The notes under the pieces: generated by a model
What the model was told of the DNA's origin: nothing
What the model saw: the letters and a program-made list of their open reading frames with translations, nothing else
Database searches by the model: none
Assembly (NCBI RefSeq): GCF_036227205.1
Contig: NZ_CP109442.1
Span: forward strand, 7,502,001 to 7,566,000
Direction: 5' to 3'
DNA from: Amycolatopsis sp. NBC_01480
GTDB lineage: Bacteria; Actinomycetota; Actinomycetes; Mycobacteriales; Pseudonocardiaceae
Length of the DNA stretch: 64,000 nucleotides
Program-made: the position numbers and the translations under genes
Part shown: one piece after another, positions 21,060 to 28,942 of the stretch
Layout: every line of letters begins with the position of its first letter
Position numbering within the stretch: position 1 is the first letter of the stretch

Positions 21060-23716
21060 ATGCAAGCCGACTTCTCGCGTCGCACGTTCGACCCGCTGAA
21101 ACACTTCTCCGCGGTCCTGTCGCAGCAGGGCCGCGTCCAGCTCGACGCCGACGCCAACGAGCAGGGCGCGATCCTGCTGCACCAGCTGCGCACCGTGGTG
21201 GCCGACCTGGTCGGCCCGGCCGCGGCGGTGGCCGGCCCGCCCGCCGGGTTCGAGGTTGACCCGGTCCTGGACAGCCGCACGAACAAGGTGCTGGACCTGA
21301 CGATCGCCCCCGGCCGGTTCTACGTCGACGGGCGCTTGGTCGAGAACCACCGGCGGGGCATGACGTATTGGAACCAGCCCGACGGCCACCTGGACCCGGA
21401 ACCGATGCGCTGCCGGAGACCGGTCCGTTCGTGGTGTACCTGCGGGTGTGGGAGCGGCTGATCACGGCCCTACAGGACCCGGCGATCCGCGAGGTCGCGC
21501 TCGGCGATCCCGGTCCGGACACCGCGGCCCGGGCGAAGACCGTCTGGCAGGTGGCCTGGTGCGCCGGGGAAAGCACGGGTGACTTCCAGGACTTCCTGCA
21601 GTCGGTGGACCCGGCGCGCGGCCGGCTCGCCGCCCGCGCGAAGCGGCCGGACGACGCGGACGAGGACGTCTGCCGGCTGCCACCGGAGGCGCGGTTCCGC
21701 GGTCCGGAGAACCAGCTGTACCGGGTGGAGGTGCACACCGGCGGGCTGGCCTGGCAGGACCTCTCGGACGTGCCGAACCGGTCGCGTCGCGCGGAGTTCG
21801 TGCCCGCGCTGCCCGGGGCCACGTTCAAGTGGTCGAGGGAGAACGCGTCGGTGGTGTTCCCGGTCGTGTCCGTCTCGGGCGCGACGGTCACCCTCGCGAC
21901 GCTAGGCCGCGACGGCAAACTGGACCTGGACGTCGGCGACCACGTCGAACTGGTCGACGACGCCACCGCCAGCCGCGTCGCGGACGACGTCCCGGCGCTT
22001 CAGCGCCCGAACCCGTCTCCGAAACTGCTGACCGTCGTGGGGATCGACCCGGCCGATCGGGTGGTGACCTTGGACTCCGATGTGGACGATCGCTGCGGGC
22101 CGGGTACGGACCCGGAGCTGCATCCGCTGCTGCGTCGTTGGGACCACCGTGCGTCGGCCACTTACGAGAGCGGTGGCCGGGACGTCGCGGCGGACCGGGC
22201 GTTGCCGCTGGTGGAGGACACTTGGATCGATCTGGAGGATGGGGTCCAGGTGTTCTTCACGGCTCCGCCGCGCCCGTCGGCGTCGTCGGCGGCGTCGTCG
22301 GCCGACTCTGGCGGCAGCTATCGCCGCGGCGACTACTGGCAGATCCCCGCCCGCACGATTACCGGTGATGTGGAATGGCCGCAGGACGCTGGTGGCCCGC
22401 ATGCGGTGGTGCCGCATGGGGTCGGTTACCACTATGCGGTGCTGGGGATCATCGGCGCGGATGGCCAGGTGACCGACCGTCCGATCTCGTTCGAGCCACT
22501 CTTCCCCGACCCAGCGAATCGGGGTGTTGCGGGGGGTGAGTCTGCGGCTGGTGGTTCTGCCGCTGCCGGTGGTTCGTCCGCGTCAGGGAATTCGCCTGCG
22601 GGATCTCCGGCTGGTGGATCGGCTACTGCCGGTGGTTCGGCTGCGCCGGGGGCATCTCCGGCTGGCGGCTCGACCGGGCATGCAGGACCCCTGACTGGCG
22701 GCTCGGCCGTGCCCCACGGTGCGTCTGCGGGACCTGCGGCTGGTGGTTCTGCCGTGCCTCACGGTGCGTCCGCTGGATCTGCGGCGTCGGCCGTGCCGGG
22801 CGATGGGGCCATGGGAGCTTCGGTGCCTGGCGGAACCGCCGCGTCGGGGACGTTGTTCACGGGACCTCTGGCTGCCGGTGGATCGGCTGGGTCTGAGGGT
22901 GCGTCCATGGGCTCTTCGCCGGGCGGGTCGGCCATGCCCGTGCAGACGTTCGCCGCCGCCCCTGCGGCTATGCGAAGTGCGGCCGTGACCGAGGGGCCAC
23001 CGGTGCCGCAGATGGCGTTCTCGAGGCCAATCTCGCCGCTGCGGCAATCGAATCCGCAGCCGTCCGTCAGCGTTCAGGTGCTGGACAACCCTCCGGAACC
23101 GCAACCTGTTGTCCCCACTGCTGGGCAAGACGGGCCTTCGACGCCGCGCCCGGCCACACCCAGTCCAGTCCCACGTCAGAACGGCTCGCCCGCGCAGCCT
23201 GCCGGCTCCGATTCCGTTCCAGGGCAGGAGGATTTGATGCCATCCCGACCGACCGCTCCCACCGCCCCGGTGGACGCAGCTCCGCAGACCACGCCTGCTA
23301 CCGCTCCGACTGACGGCGCTCCGCAGAGCACGCCTGCCGCCGTCCCGGCCGGCTCGGCTCCGCAGTCCGAGCTGGCCACCGATTCGACCGTCCCTGCGGC
23401 GCCGGCTGCTCCGACCACTGCCCCGCCGGTCACGGGAGCACCGGCGGGGCCGCTCGGCAACCAGCTGACCTCCTGGCTGCGCACCGTGGTCCCCGGACTC
23501 TGGGCGACCTTGGTGGCCTGGCTGGTGTCCTTCGGCTTGCCCGCTTCGATGACCGGTTGGCTGGGCGGCCTGGGCAACCAGGTGATGGTCCCGATCGTGC
23601 TGGCCATCGTGTACGCGCTCCTGCGCCGCCTCGAACCGATCATGCCGCCATGGCTGACCCGGCTGCTGATCGGCTCCAACCGGCCGCCCAGCTACGCGAG
23701 CAGCCAGACAGCATGA
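21060..23716 (+). pseudogene. DUF6519-type tail-associated protein with frameshift and membrane-anchored C-terminus
   Basis: The N-terminal part (21060 to about 21404) reads MQADFSRRTFDPLKHFSAVL and LDADANEQGAILL, the hallmark of the DUF6519 family that closes many actinobacterial tail-like operons. Near 21404 the frame must shift: DPEP continues as ALPETGPFVVYLRVWER only if one base is missing from the sequence. The downstream frame is then open to 23716. Corrected, the protein has about 885 residues: the DUF6519 body, a Gly/Ser/Ala linker, a Pro/Thr/Ala-rich linker, and two C-terminal hydrophobic helices (VVPGLWATLVAWLVSFGLPA and VMVPIVLAIVYALL). It may be a genuine pseudogene or a sequencing error. 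Confidence 0.72.
22522..22935 (+). repeat. Low-complexity Gly-Ser-Ala coding repeat
   Basis: Degenerate repeats of GGTGGTTCTGC/GGCTCG type encode runs of GGSA, SPAGGS and HGASAG units inside the DUF6519-like gene. Two near-identical copies of SAVPHGASAG occur. They look like a flexible linker between the tail-binding domain and the membrane helices. Codon use is less GC3-rich than that of the neighbouring genes. Confidence 0.7.
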
Positions 23717-23736
23717 ACGGGAGTCCGGCTCAAGGA

Positions 23737-23782
23737 CTCGTGAGTGTCTATGCCGGTTCCAACCGTCATGAACACTCACGAG
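23737..23782. terminator. 46-nt hairpin between convergent genes (bidirectional terminator or palindromic repeat)
   Basis: CTCGTGAGTGT and ACACTCACGAG form a perfect 11-bp outer stem. The stem continues with G-U pairs into CCGGTT/AACCGT around a CC loop, giving about 22 pairs with three imperfect positions. The right arm is followed by TTTTA and overlaps the stop codon of the spermidine synthase gene. It probably ends transcription from both sides. Confidence 0.65.
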
Positions 23783-24621
23783 CTTTTACCCCGGCGGAGG
23801 CTGATCGGTGGCACTGTCGAGCCTCGGAGTGTCAGTGCGTCGATCGTCTCCGGGTGGTAGGGGAGTGTTGCCAGGCGGGCGACCATTGTCTCTTCGGGAC
23901 TGTCCACGTCGGTCCCGAAGAAGAAAGCCCACTCGTGCTCGTCGGAACCGAAATAGACCGGCGACCCGAACGTCTCGGTGAACCGGCCCCAGCACTTCAC
24001 CAACGTCGAGTTGCGCCACAGCGTCGGACAACCGCCCTGGTAAGCGACCACCCCGCCGGGCGCGAGCAAGCCCTGACACAGGCACAGGAATTCCTTGCCG
24101 TACAAGCGGTTGTGCTGCGCGTCCGTGCCGTCCTGCTCGTCCGGGAGATCGACCAGGACGATGTCGTACTTGTCCTGACACTCGCGGACGAACTGCCAGC
24201 CGTCGGCATAGTGCATGCGGATCCGGCCGTCGCCGCGTTCTGCGTTGGACAGGTCGGCGGGGGAGTAGCCGTACGGGAGGTGCTCGGCGCAGAGCCGGAC
24301 GGCTTGGCTGTCGATGTCGACGTGGTCGACGACCGAAGCGCCCGCCGCCACCGCGATCTGGCACACCACGCCCTCACTAGAACCGACCACCAGCACCCGG
24401 TCCACGCGCGCGGCCAGCAGCAGCGCGGGCACCAGCAGGGCCTCGTGGTAGACGAGCTGGCTCAGCTCGGTGCTCTGGCGCTCGTTGTCGCAGAACAGGG
24501 AGATGCCCTGCGCGGTCTTGCCGATCACCAGGTGCTGGTAATCGGTGCGGATGTCGGCGAGTACGTCCGAGATCTGCCAGACGCGGGTCAGGCCGGCGCC
24601 GGCCGGCTCCTCGATGGTCAA
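23776..24621 (-). CDS. speE: Spermidine synthase (polyamine aminopropyltransferase)
   Basis: The 281-residue protein has the SAM-methyltransferase-like fold of spermidine synthases. YQHLVIGKTAQGISLFCDNERQ lies near residues 27-48, RVLVVGSSEGVVCQ is the nucleotide-binding glycine loop, and DIVLVDLPDEQDGTDAQHNRLY contains the catalytic acidic segment. It transfers the aminopropyl group of decarboxylated AdoMet to putrescine. The start is TTG at 24621, overlapping the stop of the upstream decarboxylase gene (TTGA), with AGGAAG as ribosome binding site. Together with the upstream bifunctional decarboxylase it makes a two-gene spermidine pathway. The C-terminus ends inside the hairpin at 23737-23782. 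Confidence 0.85.
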   Translation of the reverse strand: MTIEEPAGAGLTRVWQISDVLADIRTDYQHLVIGKTAQGISLFCDNERQSTELSQLVYHEALLVPALLLAARVDRVLVVGSSEGVVCQIAVAAGASVVDHVDIDSQAVRLCAEHLPYGYSPADLSNAERGDGRIRMHYADGWQFVRECQDKYDIVLVDLPDEQDGTDAQHNRLYGKEFLCLCQGLLAPGGVVAYQGGCPTLWRNSTLVKCWGRFTETFGSPVYFGSDEHEWAFFFGTDVDSPEETMVARLATLPYHPETIDALTLRGSTVPPISLRRGKSS

Positions 24622-26138
24622 CCGTCTTCCTGTCCTCTGTGGATGGTCTGGGTCACGGCCGCGCCCGCGCCGAGCAGCTCCTGCAGCAGGTGCACGGCCA
24701 GCTCCGGGTCCGCGCGGCGGCCGCAGGTGAACACGTCGACGAACACCGAACCGCGCTCGGGGTAGGAGTGGATCGACGCGTGCGACTCGGACAGCAGCGC
24801 GAGCACGGTGATGCCCTGCGGCTCGAACCGCTTGAACGTCAGCTCGCAGACGGTCGCCCCGGCCTTCTCCAATGCGCGTTGTAGGCTGTCGCACAGGAAA
24901 CCGGCGTCGTCGAGCAGCTCGGGCGCGACCCCCGAGAACTCCGCGAGCACGTGCCGGCCGGCGAACTCGCCGACTTCGCTCGGTTCGCCGCCGATGAAGT
25001 ACGTCCGCAACGGGGGAAAGCCGTTGAACGACACCGAAGAGTAGCTCTGCGTGTACGCGCCGGTGTCCAGGATGTCCACGTAGTCGCCGGCCCGCAACGC
25101 CAGCGGCAGCCGGTACGGGGTGTGCTGGTACAGCACGTCGTCGCCGTCGCAGGTGGGGCCGGCGATCACGACCGGGCCGTCCGGGGTGCCGTCGTGGGCG
25201 GTCTCGAAGCGGTACGCGATGGCCTCGTTCTCCGTCTCGGCCATCCCGCCGTACCGCCCGATGTCCAGGTACACCCAGCGTTTCTCGTCCGCCGAGGACT
25301 TGCGGGACACCAGCACGACCTCGCTGCGGATCAGCCCGGCGCCGGCGACCACCGCCCGTCCCGGCTCGAACGCCAGCTCCGGCGCGACGGGGAAATGCCG
25401 CCCGACCGACGCGCGGATGGCGGCCGCGTACTCGGCGAGCGGTGGCGGCTCGGTCGCGTAACGGCCGGGCAGCCCGCCGCCGATGTTCAAGCCGCGCAAC
25501 GAAACGCCCCGTGAAGCGACCGCGCGGGTGACCGCGGCGGCAGCGGCGATGCCGGCGTCCCATGCCTGCGGGTCGAGGTGCTGGGAGCCGACGTGAAACG
25601 CGACGCCTTCCGCGTCCAGCCCCAGGGCGGCGGCGCGCGTGAGCAGGTCGATCGCCATTTCCTTGCTACAGCCGAACTTCTGGCCGAACGGCGTCTGCGA
25701 ACCGGGGCTGTCCACCAGAATCCGGCACGACACCGTCGACCCGGGCGCGTGCTCGGCGATGTTCTCGAGGTCCGGGAGGCTGTCGAAGGTGAACCGGCGA
25801 ACCCCGGCCCGGTGGGCGAACGCGATGTCCCGCGCCTTCTTCACCGTGTTGCCGTACGAGATCAGCTCCGGCCGGACGCCCTGGGCCAGGCAGAGTTCGA
25901 TCTCCTCGCGCCCGGCCACGTCGAAGCCCGCCCCCGCGCGAGCGAGCAGCCGGACGACCTCCGGCGCCGGGTTTGCCTTCACCGCGTAGTACATCCGCGC
26001 CTCGGACAGCGTTTCCCGAAGGCGCGCATGGCTTTCCCGCACCACGTCGAGGTCGACGACGAGGCACGGCGTCGGGGGACTGCGGTCGTCCAGGAACGCA
26101 CGGCACCGTAACGATGCCTGCGGCAATGCTTCGATCAC
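24618..26138 (-). CDS. Fused ornithine-type decarboxylase and S-adenosylmethionine decarboxylase
   Basis: The 506 residues split into two enzymes. Residues 1 to about 385 are a fold-III PLP decarboxylase: YYAVKANPAPEVV holds the PLP lysine (K54), with HVGSQ, GGGLPGR and the Cys motif GPTCDGDDVLYQ. Residues 392-506 are a bacterial AdoMet decarboxylase: GRHVLAEFSG, then LLSESHASIHSYPE with S452 as probable pyruvoyl precursor, then VDVFTCG. The two parts would make putrescine and decarboxylated AdoMet, both used by the coupled speE. The GTG start at 26138 fits the family N-terminus. Longer forms would run into the palindromic repeats. Lysine or arginine-type substrate specificity for the first domain cannot be excluded. 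Confidence 0.82.
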   Translation of the reverse strand: MIEALPQASLRCRAFLDDRSPPTPCLVVDLDVVRESHARLRETLSEARMYYAVKANPAPEVVRLLARAGAGFDVAGREEIELCLAQGVRPELISYGNTVKKARDIAFAHRAGVRRFTFDSLPDLENIAEHAPGSTVSCRILVDSPGSQTPFGQKFGCSKEMAIDLLTRAAALGLDAEGVAFHVGSQHLDPQAWDAGIAAAAAVTRAVASRGVSLRGLNIGGGLPGRYATEPPPLAEYAAAIRASVGRHFPVAPELAFEPGRAVVAGAGLIRSEVVLVSRKSSADEKRWVYLDIGRYGGMAETENEAIAYRFETAHDGTPDGPVVIAGPTCDGDDVLYQHTPYRLPLALRAGDYVDILDTGAYTQSYSSVSFNGFPPLRTYFIGGEPSEVGEFAGRHVLAEFSGVAPELLDDAGFLCDSLQRALEKAGATVCELTFKRFEPQGITVLALLSESHASIHSYPERGSVFVDVFTCGRRADPELAVHLLQELLGAGAAVTQTIHRGQEDG

Positions 26139-26204
26139 GCGATCCAGCGTAGCTCCAGGGCCCGACACTCCCAGGCTGCCCGTTCCCGAGGCCCGCGCGG
26201 CGGT

Positions 26205-26253
26205 AGCGGATGACGCTTTCCCTGCACTCAGCGCAGCGGAAGCGTCATCCGCT
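26205..26253. repeat. Palindromic repeat, copy 1
   Basis: AGCGGATGACGCTTTCC and GGAAGCGTCATCCGCT are near-perfect inverted arms around a CTGC-N-GCAG inner stem. Related copies lie at 26301 and 26964. It sits in the 274-bp gap between the decarboxylase and the kinase gene. Confidence 0.7.
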
Positions 26254-26300
26254 GCGATTACCGTGCTATTCGCCGGGAGGGCAGCGGCCGCACTTGGCGC

Positions 26301-26349
26301 AGCGAACGCCACCTTTCCTGCACTGAGTGCAGCGGAAGCGTCATCCGCT
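26301..26349. repeat. Palindromic repeat, copy 2 (left arm decayed)
   Basis: The right arm GGAAGCGTCATCCGCT is identical to copy 1 and the centre CTGCACTGAGTGCAG is palindromic. The left arm (AGCGAACGCCACCTTTCC) has diverged. Confidence 0.6.
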
Positions 26350-26412
26350 GCGGTCAGCCGCCGCCCGGCCACCCGGACGGAGATTCGGCCGGACACGGCT
26401 AACCTCGGGCCG

Positions 26413-26934
26413 GTGATCGTATGGCTCAACGGCACCCACGGCGCCGGCAAGACCACGACCAGCGCCCTGGTGCAGCAGCTGATCCCGGACGCACGGGTGT
26501 TCGACGCCGAGAAGGTCGGCGAGACCCTGATGGACATCACCCCGGGCCTGCCCGCGACCGGCAACTTCCAGCACTGGCCGCCGTGGCGCCCGCTGGTGGT
26601 CGAGACCGCACGCCGCGTGCTCGACTACACCGGCGGCACCCTGGTGATGCCCATGACGGTCCTGGTCGAGCCGTACTGGCGCGAGATCAGCGCGGGCCTC
26701 GCCGGCCATGGCATCCCGGTCCGGCACTTCGTCCTCCACGCCGACCAGGACACCCTTCGCCGGCGCATCGCGGGGGCCAGCCCCGTGCCGTCGCCGTTCC
26801 GGCTGCAGTACCTCGAGCCGTACGCCGCGGCGGCCCGCACGTGGCTGCATCGCGAGGCCGAGGTCGTCGACACCTCGCGCCTCACGCCCGCGCAGGCCGC
26901 CCGGCAGATCGCCGACTCCGTCACGCCACGATGA
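26413..26934 (+). CDS. P-loop kinase-like protein, TmrB-like
   Basis: The 173-residue protein begins VIVWLNGTHGAGKTTT, with Walker A GTHGAGKT at once after the first strand. DARVFDAEKVGETL follows, as in the TmrB/AAA_33-type proteins annotated as tunicamycin-resistance ATP-binding proteins. LHADQDTLRRRI resembles a nucleotide kinase lid. The GTG at 26413 is chosen because it places the first beta strand at the N-terminus as in the family. No strong ribosome binding site is visible. It stands alone, with palindromic repeats on both sides. Resistance function is not shown; many homologues are simply uncharacterised kinases. Confidence 0.68.
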   Translation: MIVWLNGTHGAGKTTTSALVQQLIPDARVFDAEKVGETLMDITPGLPATGNFQHWPPWRPLVVETARRVLDYTGGTLVMPMTVLVEPYWREISAGLAGHGIPVRHFVLHADQDTLRRRIAGASPVPSPFRLQYLEPYAAAARTWLHREAEVVDTSRLTPAQAARQIADSVTPR

Positions 26935-26963
26935 ACCCGACGGCTCGTTGCCGGCTCGGCGTG

Positions 26964-27010
26964 GCGGATGACGCTCTCCCTGCACTCAGCGCAGGGGAAG
27001 CGTCATCCGC
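26964..27010. repeat. Palindromic repeat, copy 3
   Basis: GCGGATGACGCTCTCCC and GGGAAGCGTCATCCGC flank CTGCACTCAGCGCAG. The right arm runs into the last codons of the ABC ATPase gene on the minus strand, so the C-terminal residues of that protein (ASSAACSG) are encoded by the repeat. It may also serve as a terminator for both converging genes. Confidence 0.7.
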
Positions 27011-27698
27011 TGCATGCAGCAGATGACGCGTTGACGGTGAGCCGTCCGTCGTGGACTTCCGTGACCTGGTCAGCCGCGGTCAAGTGAGCGCGATCGTGAG
27101 TGACCAGCACCGTAGCGGTGGCTTGCTGGTGGGTGAGCCGGGTGATGAGGTCGATCACGGCGGCGCCGCGCTGGTGGTCCAGAGCGCTGGTGGGCTCGTC
27201 GACCAGCAGGACGGTGGGCACGTTCATCAGGGCGCGGGCGATGCTGACACGCTGGCGCTGCCCGCCGGAGAGCTGGTGCGGGCGGCGGCCGGACTGGGCG
27301 GCGAGGCCGACGGCGTCGAGCAGGTCCATCGCGCGGCCGCGGGCCTTGGCGGCGGAACGGCCGTCGATCCGGGCCATCACCTGGAGCTGTTCGGCGGCGG
27401 TCAGGGAGGGCAGCAGGTTGGGCTGCTGGAAGACGAGGCCGATCTTGTGCCGGCGCAGGTCGGTCAGCTCGGCGCGGCTCAGGCCGGCGGTGGGGGTGCC
27501 GTCGATGGTGACGGTGCCGGCGTCGGGTGTGATGAGGGTGGCGGCGACGGCCAGCAGGCTCGACTTGCCGGAGCCGGACGGGCCCGCCACGACGGTCAGG
27601 CTGCCGCGGGGAACGTCCAGGGTGACCTGGTCCAGGGCGGTCAGGCGGGTGTCGCCGTCGGGATAGGTGAGGGTGACGTCGGTCAGGTTCAGGCTCAT
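27003..27698 (-). CDS. ABC transporter ATP-binding protein (MacB/LolD-like)
   Basis: The 231-residue nucleotide-binding protein has Walker A GPSGSGKSS near residue 39, Q-loop FQQPNLLPSLTA, signature LSGGQRQRVS and Walker B VLLVDEPTSALD. This family pairs with FtsX/MacB-type permeases that use ATP for export or mechanotransmission. Its ATG at 27698 overlaps the stop of the permease gene (ATGA). The C-terminal end lies in a palindromic repeat. The divergent two-component system at 28943 may control the pair, as often seen for such antimicrobial-peptide or envelope-stress transporters. Confidence 0.9.
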   Translation of the reverse strand: MSLNLTDVTLTYPDGDTRLTALDQVTLDVPRGSLTVVAGPSGSGKSSLLAVAATLITPDAGTVTIDGTPTAGLSRAELTDLRRHKIGLVFQQPNLLPSLTAAEQLQVMARIDGRSAAKARGRAMDLLDAVGLAAQSGRRPHQLSGGQRQRVSIARALMNVPTVLLVDEPTSALDHQRGAAVIDLITRLTHQQATATVLVTHDRAHLTAADQVTEVHDGRLTVNASSAACSG

Positions 27699-28777
27699 CG
27701 GGCGCTCCCCAGTGCGGTCAGCGGGTCGACCGCGGTGATGCGGCGGACGGACAGGGCGGCCCCGAGCACACCGAGCAGGATCATCACGGCGGCCGGGAAC
27801 AGGATGGTGGCGGGGGTCAGCGCGAACGGCACAGCCGAGCCCGAGACGACGGCGCCCAGTGCGGCGGCCAGGCCGGAGCCGACGAGCGTGCCGCCGGCGA
27901 GCAGGACGAAGGCTTGGCCCAGGGCGTCCTTCAGCAGCCCGGCGGTGGTCGCGCCCAGCGCCTTGAGAACGGCGATGTCGCCGCTGCGCTGGATGGTCCA
28001 GACGGTGAAGAAAGCACCGATCACCAACGCCGAGATGGCGAACAGGAAGCCGCGCATCAGTTGCAGGGAGCCGTTTTCCGAGGTGTAGGAGCCGATCGCG
28101 GACAGCGAGTCGTCCTTGCTGACGGTCCGGGTGCCTGCGATCCGGTCGACGGCGGCCAGGTCGGCGCCGGCGGTGGTCAGCGCGAGCACGGTCGCGGCGG
28201 GGCGGTCGGCGGCGCTCGGGGGAGCGGTCCGCTGCCAGACATCGAGGCTGGTCCAGATCACCGGGGTGTGGCTGAACGAGGCGCCTCCCGAGACCGCGGC
28301 CACGCTCAGTCGCTGCCCGGCCACGGTGACGGTGCCTCCGGTCGTGACGCCGAGGTCGTCGGCCGCCGTGGTGGACAGCACCACCGACGGCCCGGTGAGC
28401 CGGCCGCTGTCCGGGGCGAGCGCGGAGCCGGGCCGGACGCCGAACGCCGAGACGGCGGCGCTGCGTTCACCGGCGACGGCCTTGGTGGTGGTGATGCCCA
28501 GCGGTTCGGCGCTGCGGACCCCGGGCGCGTCGGCCCATTGCTGCCACTGCTTCGAGGTGAGCGTGGAGTTGGCGTACGAAAGGCTCTGGCCGCCGCTGGG
28601 CGCGGCGAAGACGATCTCGTCGGCGGGCAGGCCGGTGATGGCGGAGATGTTCTGCCGGCCCAGCCCGGCGGTCAGCCCGGACAGCAGGCCGACCAGCAGG
28701 GTGATCAGCACGACAACGGTGCCCATCAGGGCGAAGCGCCCTTTGGCGAACTTCAGGTCTCTCCAGGCGAGGAACAC
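27695..28777 (-). CDS. FtsX-like ABC transporter permease
   Basis: The 360-residue protein has one N-terminal helix (GTVVVLITLLVGLLSGLTAG) and a large extracytoplasmic domain (about residues 45-235, with VVLSTTAADDLGVTTGGTVTV). Three C-terminal helices include FLFAISALVIGAFFTVWTI and IAVLKALGATTAGLL, the FtsX-domain signature. The GTG at 28777 follows a purine-rich AGAAAGAGAA. The large ectodomain is as in MacB/DevC permeases. It is coupled to the downstream ATPase gene by ATGA. Confidence 0.88.
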   Translation of the reverse strand: MFLAWRDLKFAKGRFALMGTVVVLITLLVGLLSGLTAGLGRQNISAITGLPADEIVFAAPSGGQSLSYANSTLTSKQWQQWADAPGVRSAEPLGITTTKAVAGERSAAVSAFGVRPGSALAPDSGRLTGPSVVLSTTAADDLGVTTGGTVTVAGQRLSVAAVSGGASFSHTPVIWTSLDVWQRTAPPSAADRPAATVLALTTAGADLAAVDRIAGTRTVSKDDSLSAIGSYTSENGSLQLMRGFLFAISALVIGAFFTVWTIQRSGDIAVLKALGATTAGLLKDALGQAFVLLAGGTLVGSGLAAALGAVVSGSAVPFALTPATILFPAAVMILLGVLGAALSVRRITAVDPLTALGSAR

Positions 28778-28942
28778 GGATTCTCTTTCTGACGGCGGGG
28801 ATCGAGTGCCTTCAACGGTCCCCGCGAGTCCCCTGTGGACGCATCTGGCCGGGGACCGCACTTCGCGCACCGGAAGGAGGCTCGCCGGTTCTACCTTTTG
28901 ATGGAGGCGGCCCGCGGCCCGGCTCCGTAACCTGGGCTTACT

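Noticed and set aside
13697..23716. Complete prophage
   Set aside because: There is no integrase, capsid, terminase, holin or attachment site; only tail/baseplate-like proteins occur.
26139..26564. N-terminal extension of the decarboxylase fusion up to 26564
   Set aside because: The extra 142 residues are encoded by the palindromic repeats and by the reverse strand of the kinase gene. They resemble no decarboxylase sequence.
26413..26934. Tunicamycin resistance gene
   Set aside because: The protein resembles TmrB only at the level of a small P-loop kinase. Nothing in the context supports tunicamycin resistance.
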